Shown: positions 6,102-15,500, counted from the first letter of the stretch. The stretch: DNA of 45,566 nucleotides from Sulfobacillus harzensis (GCF_012933365.1 NZ_JABBVZ010000024.1:1-45566); one strand, 5' to 3'. The notes: generated by a model from the sequence alone, not told the origin. A program made the numbers and translations.

Positions 6102-8717
6102 TTATCCTGCCATGCCAAAGGTTTTGTCCACCCACTGGCGCGCTTCCTGCAATAGTGCCGGAATGGCATCAGGCTTCTTGCCGCCCGCCTGGGCGAGGTC
6201 GTCTCGGCCCCCGCCACCGCCGCCAATAATTTGACTGAGCGGCTTGACCAACTGCCGGGCTTGATGCCCTTGGAGACGAATTTGGTCCCCAAAATAGACC
6301 AGCAACGAGGCCCGCTCTCCATGGCGCGCCGCCAAAATGGCCCCGTCCACCACGGTTTTGGCGCCGTCCAGCACTTCGCGGAGCGCCTCCGGGGAGTCGG
6401 CATCAACCTCGGCCACCAAAAACTTGACGGGACCCACGGGCGCTACCTGGTCGGCTAAATCCCGTCCCAGTTTGGCCCTCTCGCGGCGCTCCGTCTCCTG
6501 ACGCAGGGCATCGAGCCGCTTGACCTCCTCCTGGAGGGCCGCCACCCGTGAGACCAACTCGGGTTCCGGTGTGCCGACCATGACTTGTTGCAAATCGCCA
6601 ATCACCTGCCGCTGACGGCGAAAAGCCCGAAGGGCGTTCATCCCGGTCACGGCCTCAATGCGCCGTGATCCGCCCCCCACCGATGCTTCCTCGACAATGG
6701 CGAAGAGCCCGATTTGTCCGGTACGGCTGCAGTGCGTTCCGCCACAAAGCTCCTGACTCGCTCCGGGAACGGTAATGACCCGCACTGTCTCTCCGTATTT
6801 ATCCCCGAAAAAGGCTAACGCACCCCGTTTTAACGCCTCATCCTTGGAGAGAAAATCAATGCTTACCGGAATGTCGGCCAACACCCAGCGGTTCACCAGG
6901 TCCTCAATTGCCTCAATCTGCTCCGCGGTGAGCGCTTTCGGATAGGCGAAGTCGAACCGGAGGCGGTCGGGAGCCACCAACGAGCCGGTCTGGTGCACCT
7001 CTTGGCCGAGCACGTCCCGAAGTGCCGCATGCAGCAAATGGGTGCCGGTGTGGTTTCGCATGGCGCCATGCCGGCGGTCTTCGTCCACCCGCAAATACGT
7101 CGGCTGGCCTTGAGCCAAAAATCCCTCGTCCACCTCCACCAGGTGATAAATGGCGGAGCCCGACTTAACAGTGTCCACCACCCGGGCCTTTCCGGTCTCC
7201 GAGGTCATGAGGCCCACATCCCCCACCTGCCCGCCACCTTCAGGATAAAACGGCGTCCGGGCGAGATAGACAATCCCGGACATTCCCGCTTCCAGGCGTG
7301 TCACCGGGTCCCGCTCCACATAAAGCGCTTGAAGGGGCTCATCATTCAACACCAAGGTCTCGTAGCCTAGAAACTCGCTGGCCGCCTGCTCCGGCAACAG
7401 TTCCGCCATGCGGGCGCGGTTCTGCCGGGCGCGCTCCCGCTGTTCGGCCATCAATTGATCGAAAGCCGCCTCGTCCACCCCGATGCCCCGTTCCAAGGCG
7501 GCGTCGCGAGTCAAGTCGAGCGGAAAGCCAAAGGTGTCATAGAGTTGAAAGGCGTCCGCTCCCGACAACACGCCGCCCGCGGGAATTTCCTCCAGCTTTT
7601 GCTCCAAGACGCGCAGGCCCGCTGACAGGGTCGACAAAAAGCGCTGCTCCTCCTGCTGGACTAACGCCTGAATGGAGTCCTCGCCATTGACCACCTCGGG
7701 ATAGGCCTCGCCCATGACCCGTCCAACTTGAGGCACCAGCTGATACAAGAAGGGTTCCTCAAATCCCAGCATCATGCCAAAGCGCATGGCGCGGCGCAAG
7801 ATGCGGCGCATCACGTAGCCGCGGCCCTCATTGCTGAAGGAGACGCCTTCCGCCAATAAGAAGGTGATGGCGCGGATATGATCGGCAATCACCCGAAACG
7901 GCATGCCCTCTGGACCGGGCGCATACGATGCTCCGGAAAGTTTTTCGATGGCCGCAATAATGGGGCGAAAGAGATCGGTCTCAAAATTCGAATCCACGCC
8001 TTGCATGTAGGCGGCCACCCGGTCCAGCCCCATCCCAGTATCGATGCTGGGCCTGGGAAGGGGCATCAACTCCCCCTCGGCATCCCGGTCATATTGCATA
8101 AAGACGAGATTCCAAATTTCCGTGAAGCGGTCGCATTCGCATTGCCCCAGCCCGCAATGGGGACCGCAGGCATGCTCGGGTCCCCGGTCCACGTAAATTT
8201 CGCTGCAGGGGCCGCAGGGCCCCGTATCGCCCATGGCCCAGAAGTTGTCGTGAGCGCCCAGGCGGACAATCCGGTCGGGCGACACCCCGGCGACCTCCTG
8301 CCACAATTGATAGGCCTCGTCGTCGGTCTCAAACACGGTGACCCACAACACATCCGGGGACAACCCCAACTCGCCCAACAAAAATCCCCAAGCAAGCCGG
8401 ATGGCCTCTTCCTTGAAATAGTCGCCAAAGGAGAAGTTGCCCAACATCTCAAAGAATGTCTGATGGCGGGCGGTCACCCCCACTTGATCCAAATCGTTAT
8501 GTTTTCCGCCCGCCCGCATGCATTTCTGCACACTCACGGCGCGGCGGTAGGACCGCTGCTCGAGTCCCAGAAAGACATCTTTAAACTGCACCATGCCCGC
8601 GGCGGTAAACAACAATGTCGGATCGCCGGCTGGAACAATCGGGGCGCTGGGAACCACCTGATGCCCATGGTCTTCAAAAAAGCGCAAAAATTTCTGTCGA
8701 ATGACGGCTGCCTGCAC
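6102..8717 (-). CDS. alaS: Alanine--tRNA ligase
   Basis: AlaRS charges tRNA-Ala in the cytosol. The 871-residue protein has the usual length. Visible parts are the class II catalytic core (DPTLLFTAAGMVQFKD, the DRVAAYMQGV region near motif 3), the editing domain with the zinc ligands NHTGTHLLH and CGGTHCSRTG, and the C-Ala domain with a glycine-rich tail (GGGGGGRDDLAQAGGKKP). The start is GTG at 8717 with GGGAGG about ten bases upstream. Only 32 bases separate it from the upstream permease gene, so no T-box leader is present and it is likely read through from there. Confidence 0.97.
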   Translation of the reverse strand: MQAAVIRQKFLRFFEDHGHQVVPSAPIVPAGDPTLLFTAAGMVQFKDVFLGLEQRSYRRAVSVQKCMRAGGKHNDLDQVGVTARHQTFFEMLGNFSFGDYFKEEAIRLAWGFLLGELGLSPDVLWVTVFETDDEAYQLWQEVAGVSPDRIVRLGAHDNFWAMGDTGPCGPCSEIYVDRGPEHACGPHCGLGQCECDRFTEIWNLVFMQYDRDAEGELMPLPRPSIDTGMGLDRVAAYMQGVDSNFETDLFRPIIAAIEKLSGASYAPGPEGMPFRVIADHIRAITFLLAEGVSFSNEGRGYVMRRILRRAMRFGMMLGFEEPFLYQLVPQVGRVMGEAYPEVVNGEDSIQALVQQEEQRFLSTLSAGLRVLEQKLEEIPAGGVLSGADAFQLYDTFGFPLDLTRDAALERGIGVDEAAFDQLMAEQRERARQNRARMAELLPEQAASEFLGYETLVLNDEPLQALYVERDPVTRLEAGMSGIVYLARTPFYPEGGGQVGDVGLMTSETGKARVVDTVKSGSAIYHLVEVDEGFLAQGQPTYLRVDEDRRHGAMRNHTGTHLLHAALRDVLGQEVHQTGSLVAPDRLRFDFAYPKALTAEQIEAIEDLVNRWVLADIPVSIDFLSKDEALKRGALAFFGDKYGETVRVITVPGASQELCGGTHCSRTGQIGLFAIVEEASVGGGSRRIEAVTGMNALRAFRRQRQVIGDLQQVMVGTPEPELVSRVAALQEEVKRLDALRQETERRERAKLGRDLADQVAPVGPVKFLVAEVDADSPEALREVLDGAKTVVDGAILAARHGERASLLVYFGDQIRLQGHQARQLVKPLSQIIGGGGGGRDDLAQAGGKKPDAIPALLQEARQWVDKTFGMAG

Positions 8718-8749
8718 CTAGGCGCCTCCCTCTATTTCCGCATGATGCC

Positions 8750-9832
8750 TTATTGTACCGATGGCGCCGATTTATGGTCAAGGGGCACCGTCAGACGCCG
8801 GTAGAGATGAGCCAGCACCACTTTCAAAACGGCCGCCGCCGGCACCCCGATGAGCAGACCGGCAAAACCCCCGATGGCCCCGCCAGCGAAAATGGCGAAA
8901 ATCACGACCAACGGGTGCAACCCGACCGACTCCCCCACTACCTTTGGGGAGATCACGGTGCCCTCCAGCTGGTGAATCACCACAAAGCCAATCACCGCGT
9001 ACATCGACACAAAGGGCGACCGAGTTAGGCCCAACAAGATGGCCGGAATTGCACCGGCGATGGGCCCGACGTAGGGGATGACGTCGGTGACGGCCGCCAC
9101 CGCCCCAATCAAGGGGGCAAACGGAATGCCGAGGATGAACGTCCACAGCGCGGACAGCACCCCGACCACCAGAGCCACCATCAATTGGCCGCGAATGTAG
9201 CCGTTGAGGGCGCGGTCGATGTCGAAGCCTAGTTTGTAGACGGCGCCTTGCCAATCCACCGGCACGATGGCCCAAACCCGTTCGCGAATCCGGTCGAGGT
9301 CCTTTAGGACATAAAAGCCCAGCACCGGGGCGATAATCACCGACAAGACTCCCGGAACAAGACCGAAGACCGTGTGCAAAATCCCCTTGAGCCCTGTCGA
9401 CAGGCGGTTTTGTAGATGTTTGCCGGTTCCGGTGATGGCGCTCCGAATGGCTGGCGGCATCGGTTGCTGATGAAAACGGGTGAGCCAATAGTCCCAGGTT
9501 GACTGGACGCCCTGCGCCAGCGTCGGCACGTATTTAATGAGACGCACACTTTCTTGCAGCAGCACCGGCACCATATAGATCACCAATGCGGTAATAACCA
9601 GCCCCACCAGCGAATAGACCAGCAGAATTGCCACCGCCCGATCGAGACCATACCGGGCCAGCAAGTCTACCAGCGGGGCCATTAGATATGCCAGCACCAA
9701 CGCCAGGATGAAGGGTAGCAGGATGGGGCGTACCACCACCAACAGCCAGATGAAGCCCACCAGCGATACAATCAGAAGCCCCCAGCGGTACCAGCGCCGA
9801 GGGCTTCGTTTCTCGGGGTCCCACCGCACCAT
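8750..9832 (-). CDS. AI-2E family transporter (PerM-like permease)
   Basis: A 360-residue multi-pass membrane protein with about eight hydrophobic segments. The C-terminal half shows the family signature PLIGAVAAVTDVIPYVGPIAGAIPA and LEGTVISPKVVGESVGLHPL. The family includes TqsA, linked to AI-2 export, and Na+/H+ antiporters in other members, so the substrate is open. The start ATG at 9832 overlaps the stop codon of the upstream small gene by one base (TAATG), which suggests translational coupling. In Firmicutes this family often sits just upstream of alaS. Confidence 0.92.
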   Translation of the reverse strand: MVRWDPEKRSPRRWYRWGLLIVSLVGFIWLLVVVRPILLPFILALVLAYLMAPLVDLLARYGLDRAVAILLVYSLVGLVITALVIYMVPVLLQESVRLIKYVPTLAQGVQSTWDYWLTRFHQQPMPPAIRSAITGTGKHLQNRLSTGLKGILHTVFGLVPGVLSVIIAPVLGFYVLKDLDRIRERVWAIVPVDWQGAVYKLGFDIDRALNGYIRGQLMVALVVGVLSALWTFILGIPFAPLIGAVAAVTDVIPYVGPIAGAIPAILLGLTRSPFVSMYAVIGFVVIHQLEGTVISPKVVGESVGLHPLVVIFAIFAGGAIGGFAGLLIGVPAAAVLKVVLAHLYRRLTVPLDHKSAPSVQ

Positions 9833-10020
9833 TAGCTGAGGCGGCGTTTAGCCAAGTGGACCAAGCGGCTTCCGCCATAGCGCGCCACGCGATAGGCGGA
9901 GGGAGCCAGACGGCGAGCTTGTCTCCACATGGGCCGACGGTTCCGCCGGAGCAGCCAAAAACCCGCCACCACGGCGCCCATCAGCGAGCCTGTAACCATT
10001 CCCGACACATAGCGCTTCAT
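9832..10020 (-). CDS. Small single-pass membrane protein, basic tail
   Basis: A 62-residue protein with one hydrophobic segment (about residues 6-24) followed by a strongly basic region rich in Arg. It resembles YtxH-like small membrane proteins in layout but I do not assign it. It overlaps both neighbours by one to four bases (ATGA from the zinc-ribbon gene, TAATG into the permease), and that tight packing is the best support that it is real. Confidence 0.7.
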   Translation of the reverse strand: MKRYVSGMVTGSLMGAVVAGFWLLRRNRRPMWRQARRLAPSAYRVARYGGSRLVHLAKRRLS

Positions 10021-10208
10021 GACATTACCCCTTCCAAGCCTTCCGGCTCAATCCGGGAGAGTTCGCCGTCAAGTTCCACCCGGTACATGCGGACACCCTT
10101 GTGCCCCATCGAAAACTCAATGTAGCAGTCCCAACAATAGAATTGACCGGTGCCCACACGACCGACGTTTTTGCCCGCACACGCGGGGCATAATGGATCC
10201 TTGTCCAC
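10017..10208 (-). CDS. Small zinc-ribbon protein
   Basis: A 63-residue protein with two CxxC pairs (Cys7/Cys10 and Cys25/Cys28) that can hold one zinc ion, followed by a short acidic region. Its function is unknown; such ribbons often bind nucleic acid or partner proteins. It begins 20 bases after the PRC-barrel gene and its stop overlaps the start of the next gene (ATGA), so it belongs to the mnmA-to-alaS transcript. Confidence 0.8.
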   Translation of the reverse strand: MDKDPLCPACAGKNVGRVGTGQFYCWDCYIEFSMGHKGVRMYRVELDGELSRIEPEGLEGVMS

Positions 10209-10228
10209 TGCGCTATCCCCCTTTGTAC

Positions 10229-10717
10229 CTACTGAAAGGGTTCCCCAGGCGCGGAGATTTTAATCGCGCCGGGGGCAACTTCCGTCAGCTCGCTGATGGG
10301 CACGATGAGGGCTCCGCTCAGCAAATCGCCTAAGATGCCGCGGGACACCACGAGGGACACCAAGCGGAAGCTGCTTTCATCAAAAAGCACATCCTTGAGC
10401 CGTCCCTGCAGGCGCCCCCACTGGTCAACGACGGGACGACCGCGCATGCTCCGCTGCATACGCACCACCTGTTTGCGCCATCGGCGAGTCCGCCTCTCCA
10501 GCGGTTGGCGGCTTGCCGCCACCACCCCGGTTGTGGACACGGATACCGTCTCTTCGTCGGCGATAAGAAACCAGGACGAAAGAAGTCGTGGTGTGAGGAC
10601 GAACCCCGTCACGCGAAGCTCGTCCCACGAAACCACGACCTCTTCCACCAGCTGGCGCGCATGATGCTGCCCCGCCAGCCGTACCGGCAGATGGGTCACA
10701 TGCCAACCGCTAACCAT
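10229..10717 (-). CDS. PRC-barrel domain protein
   Basis: The 162-residue protein has a C-terminal PRC-barrel (about residues 90-155): GRPVVDQWGRLQGRLKDVLF, then LVVSRGILGDLL and LIVPISELTEVAPGAI. An N-terminal half with beta-strand character may be a second, weaker PRC-like repeat. PRC barrels are found in RimM and in sporulation or photosynthetic proteins and usually mediate protein binding. The ATG at 10717 has AGGGGG in place. It lies nine bases after mnmA. Confidence 0.8.
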   Translation of the reverse strand: MVSGWHVTHLPVRLAGQHHARQLVEEVVVSWDELRVTGFVLTPRLLSSWFLIADEETVSVSTTGVVAASRQPLERRTRRWRKQVVRMQRSMRGRPVVDQWGRLQGRLKDVLFDESSFRLVSLVVSRGILGDLLSGALIVPISELTEVAPGAIKISAPGEPFQ

Positions 10718-10726
10718 ACATTCCCC

Positions 10727-11788
10727 CTAGCGGGAGGTTGGCCGTATCTTCCCTCCCGCCACCAAGACATCCTCTTGATACAAAACCGCTACCTGCCCGG
10801 GGCTGATGGCCCACTGGGGATCATCAAAGCGCACCTCGGCCTGGTCGCCGTCCGGAATCCAGCGTGCCGGCGCCGGCTCCATGTTATAGCGCACCTTGGC
10901 TTGGCCTGCGAGCGGCAGATCTGGAACGCCGCCTGCTACGTAATTGACAGCCTCCACCTGACAGGCGAGGCTTTCTACCTCCGCCCGCGAACCCACAATC
11001 ACCTGATTGCGGCCGCGGTCGATGCCGACCACATAACGCGGCTCCGCCCCCGCCAACCCGAGTCCTCGCCGCTGGCCGACAGTGTAAAAGGCAATGCCCT
11101 GGTGACGCCCCAACACCTGGCCCGAGGTATCCACGACATCGCCGGGCACCTCCGCCTCCGGACGGTGCTCCCGGAGATAGCCCTGATAGTCATTCTTGGG
11201 CACAAAGCACAACTCCTGGCTGTCCGGCTTATGCGCGGTCACCAAGCCCCGGCTTTCGGCGATGGTCCGACTCTCGGCCTTGGTCAATCCGCCCAGCGGA
11301 AACTTAAGATGACGCAAATCCTCTTGACCGAGCGTGTACATCAAGTAGCTCTGGTCCTTCTTATGATCCAGGGCCCGCTTGAGGAGAAACTGTCCATTCT
11401 CCTCCTCAACCCGCACATAATGACCGGTGGCTAAAAAGTCTGCCCCCTGAGATTTTGCCCAATCCCACATCGCCCCAAACTTGATGTAGCGGTTGCAGAG
11501 CGCGCACGGATTGGGCGTCAAGCCATTCAAGTAGGCCTCCTCAAAGGGTACAATGACCCGCTCGAAGAACGGCTGCTCCACGTCCACCAAGTGATGCGGG
11601 ATACCGAGCTTCTTAGCCACCCGGCGGGCATCCACAATCGCCTCAAGGCCACAACAGCTGTTGGTGGTCTCCGCCGGCAAATGGCGCATGGTCACGCCGA
11701 CCACGTCATATCCCTCTTCTAACAACAATGCGGCGGCCGCCGAGGAATCGACGCCGCCGCTCAAACCTACGACTACCGTCTTTCCCAT
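10727..11788 (-). CDS. mnmA: tRNA-specific 2-thiouridylase MnmA
   Basis: MnmA adds sulfur at U34 of tRNA-Lys, -Glu and -Gln, using ATP and a persulfide from a cysteine desulfurase. The 353-residue protein has the PP-loop GLSGGVDSS at residues 9-17, the first catalytic Cys in NPCALCNRYIKFG (about 100) and the second in DSQELCFVP (about 197), plus the C-terminal beta barrel. It is directly downstream of the Rrf2 regulator (3 bases apart). The cysteine desulfurase gene that commonly sits between the two in Firmicutes is absent here. Confidence 0.96.
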   Translation of the reverse strand: MGKTVVVGLSGGVDSSAAAALLLEEGYDVVGVTMRHLPAETTNSCCGLEAIVDARRVAKKLGIPHHLVDVEQPFFERVIVPFEEAYLNGLTPNPCALCNRYIKFGAMWDWAKSQGADFLATGHYVRVEEENGQFLLKRALDHKKDQSYLMYTLGQEDLRHLKFPLGGLTKAESRTIAESRGLVTAHKPDSQELCFVPKNDYQGYLREHRPEAEVPGDVVDTSGQVLGRHQGIAFYTVGQRRGLGLAGAEPRYVVGIDRGRNQVIVGSRAEVESLACQVEAVNYVAGGVPDLPLAGQAKVRYNMEPAPARWIPDGDQAEVRFDDPQWAISPGQVAVLYQEDVLVAGGKIRPTSR

Positions 11789-11791
11789 CCG

Positions 11792-12241
11792 TTATCCACC
11801 TCCTCCGACTCGCGCGGCAACGCCCCGCGAAGTCCCTTGTTCTCGGACCAGCCGATCCAGTGTAATTTGGCTCATCGCGTCGTCGACGGCCTCTTGAACT
11901 CGCGTCCAAATGTCCGGTCCAATGCAATGATCCATTTCCAGGCATCCAGGACCCGCTTCGGCACATTCCGCAACCACAATGGGCCCTTCCACGGCCTGGA
12001 CTACGTCCCGCACCGAAATCATAGCGGGGTCGCCGGCCAGTTGATAACCGCCCTGAGCACCCCGCATCCCTCGGACCAAGCCAGCCCGTTTAAGAAGCGG
12101 CATTAATTGCTCCAAATATTGCTCGGGAATGTTTTGGGCGGTGGCAATGCTCCCGACCGTCAGCGGTCCATGGCCAGCATGGAGTGCTAATTCGTAAATG
12201 GCCTTGACCGCATACCGCCCTTTACTCGACACCCTAAACAT
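11792..12241 (-). CDS. Rrf2 family transcriptional regulator with Cys cluster (IscR/CymR-like)
   Basis: The 149-residue protein has the Rrf2 winged helix (residues 1-80): SSKGRYAVKAI, IPEQYLEQLMPLLKRAGLV, and the wing GAQGGYQLA. Three cysteines, Cys93-x6-Cys100-x5-Cys106, sit where IscR binds its 2Fe-2S cluster, so it may sense Fe-S status. CymR proteins, which control cysteine metabolism in Firmicutes, usually lack this set. The ATG at 12241 is preferred over a GTG at 12247, because GGGGAG lies eight bases before the ATG but right against the GTG. A palindrome in its own promoter suggests self-control. Confidence 0.9.
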   Translation of the reverse strand: MFRVSSKGRYAVKAIYELALHAGHGPLTVGSIATAQNIPEQYLEQLMPLLKRAGLVRGMRGAQGGYQLAGDPAMISVRDVVQAVEGPIVVAECAEAGPGCLEMDHCIGPDIWTRVQEAVDDAMSQITLDRLVREQGTSRGVAARVGGGG

Positions 12242-12268
12242 GGGCACACTCCCCCCATCCTTTCTTTT

Positions 12269-12297
12269 AGGGTATCACCAGCGAGAGCGCCGGTCAA
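12269..12297 (-). promoter_or_regulatory. Promoter and probable operator of the rrf2-mnmA transcript
   Basis: On the minus strand TTGACC (12297-12292) and TACCCT (12274-12269) are 17 bases apart. The spacer and the ends hold an imperfect dyad, ACCGGCG with CGCTGGT around a CTCT loop (12294-12277). A dyad between -35 and -10 is where Rrf2 proteins bind to repress themselves. The -10 is weak. Direct binding is inference. Confidence 0.55.
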
Positions 12298-12306
12298 CCA
12301 GACTCC

Positions 12307-14001
12307 TCAGTAGGTGCGCTCCTTTGGCTCATAATGGGTAATCACCACCGGCTCCTGGTTCATCGCCAAACGCCCTTGGCGATCATGGGAAAACAAAAAA
12401 TGGCAAAGAAATTCTTGATCGTTGCGCTTCGGGTAGTCGAGCCGAGCGTGAGCCCCTCGGCTTTCGCGCCGCAGCAAGGCGCCTTCCACCACCGTCTCGG
12501 CCAAATCGAGAAGAAATCCCGTTTCTAAAAAGGCCAACAAGTCGTAGTTGAAGACCGCGCCACGATCCATCAAGGAGGCGTGGGCCAATCGCTCCCGCAG
12601 CGACGCGACATTGTGCTGGGCCTCTAAGAGCCGTTTTTCGGTGCGAAACGTGCCGACCAACCGTGTCATGGTGTCGCGGAGTTCCTTGCGAATAGTTCCA
12701 TAGTGTTCGCCGCTGGCGCGCGATTTTAGGGTCTGGAGGGACTCCTGAGCCTCTTTGAGAACCCCGTCGGGAATGGATGCCGGGCCGTTTTGCTGGACGT
12801 GGCGGCTCGCCTCCCGTCCCGCGAGCCGCCCAAACACCAACGTGTCCAAGAGAGAATTGGCCCCCAAGCGATTTGCGCCGTGCACGGAGACGGCCGCGCA
12901 CTCTCCTGCGGCATAAAAGCCGGGGAGCGCCGTGCGGCCCCATTTGTCCGTTGCAATGCCACCCATCATGTAGTGCTGACCTGGCTGTACCGGGACAGGC
13001 TCTTTGGTCGGGTCAATGCCCTTATAACTAACCGAGAAGTCATAAATCTCGGAGAGGCGGTGACGAATCAAATCGGCCCCGAGATGGCGCAAATCCAAAT
13101 GTACATAGCCCCCGTCAAATCCCCGGCCTTCATCAATCTCTATTTCGATGGCCCGGGAGACAATGTCGCGGGGCGCCACCTCCATCAACTTGGGCGCATA
13201 GCGTTCCATGAAGCGCTCACCGAGCTTGTTGACCAAGTAAGCCCCCTCGCCGCGCGCCCCCTCGGTGATGAGCACATTCATGCCGGGGAGCGTGGTCGGG
13301 TGGAACTGGACAAACTCCATATCCTTCAGCGGAACCCCTGCGCGGAGCGCCACCGCCATGCCGTCCCCGGTGTTGATATAGGGGTTGGTGGTACGCGCGT
13401 ACATCATGCCGGCTCCACCGGTGGCAAAAATGACGGCGCCGGCCTCCAGCCCCACGACCGTTCCCGTGGCAATATCCAAGGCCACCACCCCGGCCGCCCG
13501 CCCATCGTGCACCACCAATTGCAGGACAAAAAACTCCTTCAAGACATCCACCTGGTGCTTGATGGACTGCTCGAACAAGGTTTGATACAGGGCGCGGCCG
13601 GTTTTATCGGCCGCATAGCAGGCCCGCGGATAACCCTGGCCGCCAAAGGAACGCTGGGCGATGCGACCATCCTCTCGCCGGGAGAACAAGGTCCCCCAAT
13701 GCTCCATCTCATAAACCACCCGGGGTGCGTCCTCGCACATCAGCTCGGCGGCATCCTGATCGGCCAAATAGTCGCTCCCCTTAATGGTGTCAAACGCGTG
13801 ATCCTCCCATCGGTCGTTCGGATCAATAGCCGCATTGATGCCCCCCTGCGCCGCCACCGAGTGCGATCGCACCGGATAGACCTTGGACAGCACCACCACC
13901 TTTAATCCCGGGTCAATGGCCAAAGCCGCCCGAAGACCCGCCAATCCCGCTCCCACTACGATGACGTCATAGCGAAGACGCTTTGCCTGTTCCACCGTCA
14001 A
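12307..14001 (-). CDS. sdhA: Succinate dehydrogenase flavoprotein subunit (first set)
   Basis: SdhA oxidises succinate to fumarate with covalent FAD on the inner face of the membrane. The 564-residue protein has the dinucleotide fold [14 protein letters not shown], the FAD-linking His region [36 protein letters not shown] with substrate and proton residues, and [19 protein letters not shown]. The C-terminal domain is typical. The start is TTG at 14001, overlapping the sdhB stop (TTGA), with GGGAGGG upstream. It is the last gene of an sdhC-sdhD-sdhB-sdhA operon. Fumarate reductase is possible but four-subunit sets of this layout usually act as succinate:quinone reductase. Confidence 0.95.
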   Translation of the reverse strand: MTVEQAKRLRYDVIVVGAGLAGLRAALAIDPGLKVVVLSKVYPVRSHSVAAQGGINAAIDPNDRWEDHAFDTIKGSDYLADQDAAELMCEDAPRVVYEMEHWGTLFSRREDGRIAQRSFGGQGYPRACYAADKTGRALYQTLFEQSIKHQVDVLKEFFVLQLVVHDGRAAGVVALDIATGTVVGLEAGAVIFATGGAGMMYARTTNPYINTGDGMAVALRAGVPLKDMEFVQFHPTTLPGMNVLITEGARGEGAYLVNKLGERFMERYAPKLMEVAPRDIVSRAIEIEIDEGRGFDGGYVHLDLRHLGADLIRHRLSEIYDFSVSYKGIDPTKEPVPVQPGQHYMMGGIATDKWGRTALPGFYAAGECAAVSVHGANRLGANSLLDTLVFGRLAGREASRHVQQNGPASIPDGVLKEAQESLQTLKSRASGEHYGTIRKELRDTMTRLVGTFRTEKRLLEAQHNVASLRERLAHASLMDRGAVFNYDLLAFLETGFLLDLAETVVEGALLRRESRGAHARLDYPKRNDQEFLCHFLFSHDRQGRLAMNQEPVVITHYEPKERTY

Positions 14002-14723
14002 TGCGTGAGTCCCTCCCGGACCATGCTGCGCTTTAGGACCTGAATGCCGCGGGTAATGGGAATGCCCTTCGGACAGGCCTCGGTACAGTTGAAAATGGTG
14101 CGGCAGCGCCAGACGCCCTCCGGGTTGTCTAACGTCGGGGTACGCTCGGCCGTGCCGGCATCGCGTGGGTCTGCCTCAAAGCGATACGCTTTGATGAGGG
14201 CTTGCGGCCCGGTGAAGGCCGGGTCCAGCCCCACAATGGGACAGGCCGCATAACAAATCTGGCAGAAGATACAGTCTGAGGCCTTGCTCAACATGTCAAA
14301 GGCCTCCGGCTCCAAGGTCATGCGGCGCTCCTCAACCGGTTCCTCCTCATGCGGATCGGGCATCAGCCATGGCAAGATGGATTGAAATTTGTCCCAAAAC
14401 GGGGTCTGGTCAACCACCAGATCCTTTATGCAAGCCAGATTGTAGAGCGGCTCGAGGCGGATAGGCCCGTCCCCGGCGACCTCCGCCACCTGGGTTTTGC
14501 ACGCGAGTCGGGGCCAGCCGTTAATCACCATGCCATCCGAGCCGCAAATGCCGCTTCGGCAGGACGCCCGAAACGCTAGCGACCCATCTTGTTCCTCGCG
14601 CACTCGCATCAGGAGGGCCAGCACCACATCCCCCGGATAACTTTCGACCGTGAAGCGCTCCCAATGCGGATCTTTGTCCCTCTCGGGGTTAAACCGACGA
14701 ACTTCCAGCTGTACCGGATCCAG
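13998..14723 (-). CDS. sdhB: Succinate dehydrogenase iron-sulfur subunit (first set), likely CTG start
   Basis: SdhB passes electrons from FAD to quinone through three clusters. The 2Fe-2S ligands are in [22 protein letters not shown], read in pieces as SCRSGICG and RLACKT; the 4Fe-4S and 3Fe-4S ligands are in [12 protein letters not shown] and [11 protein letters not shown]. The first ATG or GTG in frame (14627) would remove about 32 residues of the ferredoxin domain. Homology-like sequence ([16 protein letters not shown]) continues upstream to a CTG at 14723 with a perfect AAGGAGG nine bases before it, and a TGA closes the frame just above. I therefore place the start at CTG, giving 241 residues, the normal size. 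Confidence 0.9.
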   Translation of the reverse strand: MDPVQLEVRRFNPERDKDPHWERFTVESYPGDVVLALLMRVREEQDGSLAFRASCRSGICGSDGMVINGWPRLACKTQVAEVAGDGPIRLEPLYNLACIKDLVVDQTPFWDKFQSILPWLMPDPHEEEPVEERRMTLEPEAFDMLSKASDCIFCQICYAACPIVGLDPAFTGPQALIKAYRFEADPRDAGTAERTPTLDNPEGVWRCRTIFNCTEACPKGIPITRGIQVLKRSMVREGLTH

Positions 14724-14751
14724 TTCCCTTCACCTCCTTCTGACATCGCCC

Positions 14752-15126
14752 CTAAAGCAAGAACCACGGATGGGGCGTCAAAAAGGCCGACAAAATGTCG
14801 GCGCCCAGCACCACCGTAGCAATGCCCACCAATGACAAACCAATGGCCAAGGTGCGCCTCGCCGACCCCCGGTGCATCCGGTCGGTCAGCACGTGGTACA
14901 ACCCATTGAGGCCGTGATACACCACCACAACTAAAAGAGCATAGTCGATGGCGTCATAGAACCCGTGCACCAACCGTGCGGCCACACCTTGGTAGGAGAA
15001 TCGCGAGCCTAAGTGGAGAAAGTGCTCAATCCACAAATGACCCAGCACCAACACCAACAGCAGCACGGCCGACACCCGTTGCAAAAACCACTGCCATGCC
15101 CCACCCGGGCGATTGGGGGACATCAT
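14752..15126 (-). CDS. sdhD: Succinate dehydrogenase membrane anchor subunit SdhD (first set)
   Basis: A 124-residue three-helix membrane protein with WQWFLQRVSAVLLLVLVLGHLW in helix 1 and YHGLNGLYHVLTD in helix 2, the usual positions of the quinone-site Arg/Ser and of a heme-ligand His. Start: ATGATG at 15126/15123 overlaps the sdhC stop. It follows sdhC and precedes sdhB, so the membrane part is encoded first. I call it SdhD by position; SdhC and SdhD are similar proteins and the names could be swapped. Confidence 0.88.
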   Translation of the reverse strand: MMSPNRPGGAWQWFLQRVSAVLLLVLVLGHLWIEHFLHLGSRFSYQGVAARLVHGFYDAIDYALLVVVVYHGLNGLYHVLTDRMHRGSARRTLAIGLSLVGIATVVLGADILSAFLTPHPWFLL

Positions 15127-15500
15127 AGTCGTACCTGGGGCAGCATGGCGACGACGGAGCCCGCCAGCAGCACCGCGCCGATGCCCATGGCCACCCAAAA
15201 CAGTTTCTTCTGCTGATCCACCATCCATCCCAAATCCAGCAGCAGGAGGCGAATGCCATTTAAGGCATGAAAGAAAATGATGGTAAAGAGTGCCCAGTCG
15301 GCCACGATAAAGGGCGGGGTGGTCAAATCCGCCACCACCCGATTAAATGCCCTGGGTCCACCGGGCCAGACCACCGAGGACAGCACGATCAGATGAAAGT
15401 AGAGATAGGCGACAATTAAGAGACCGGACACCCGGTGCAACAACCATGCCCAGGTTCCGGTCCGATAGATGGCGCGTATACGGTAGCTCGCTTGCCTCAT
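15123..15500 (-). CDS. sdhC: Succinate dehydrogenase cytochrome b subunit SdhC (first set)
   Basis: A 125-residue protein with three membrane segments. LLHRVSGLLIVAYLYFHLIVL carries the conserved His, Arg and Ser of the first helix and a second His, and FHALNGIRLLLLDLG has the heme-ligand His and the G-I-R-x-L-x-x-D motif of the cytochrome b556 family. It starts at ATG 15500 with TAGGAGGGG upstream. It is the first gene of the four-gene operon; only 47 bases lie between it and the lipoprotein gene, and I see no clear promoter there. Confidence 0.92.
   Translation of the reverse strand: MRQASYRIRAIYRTGTWAWLLHRVSGLLIVAYLYFHLIVLSSVVWPGGPRAFNRVVADLTTPPFIVADWALFTIIFFHALNGIRLLLLDLGWMVDQQKKLFWVAMGIGAVLLAGSVVAMLPQVRL

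Noticed and set aside
8717..8750. A T-box leader before alaS
   Set aside because: Only 32 bases lie between the genes, too short for a T-box.
10505..11434. 309-codon plus-strand frame opposite mnmA
   Set aside because: Antisense shadow; mnmA motifs are complete.
12790..13905. 371-codon plus-strand frame opposite sdhA
   Set aside because: High GC content opens long antisense frames. The sdhA frame has clear family motifs, the antisense one has none.
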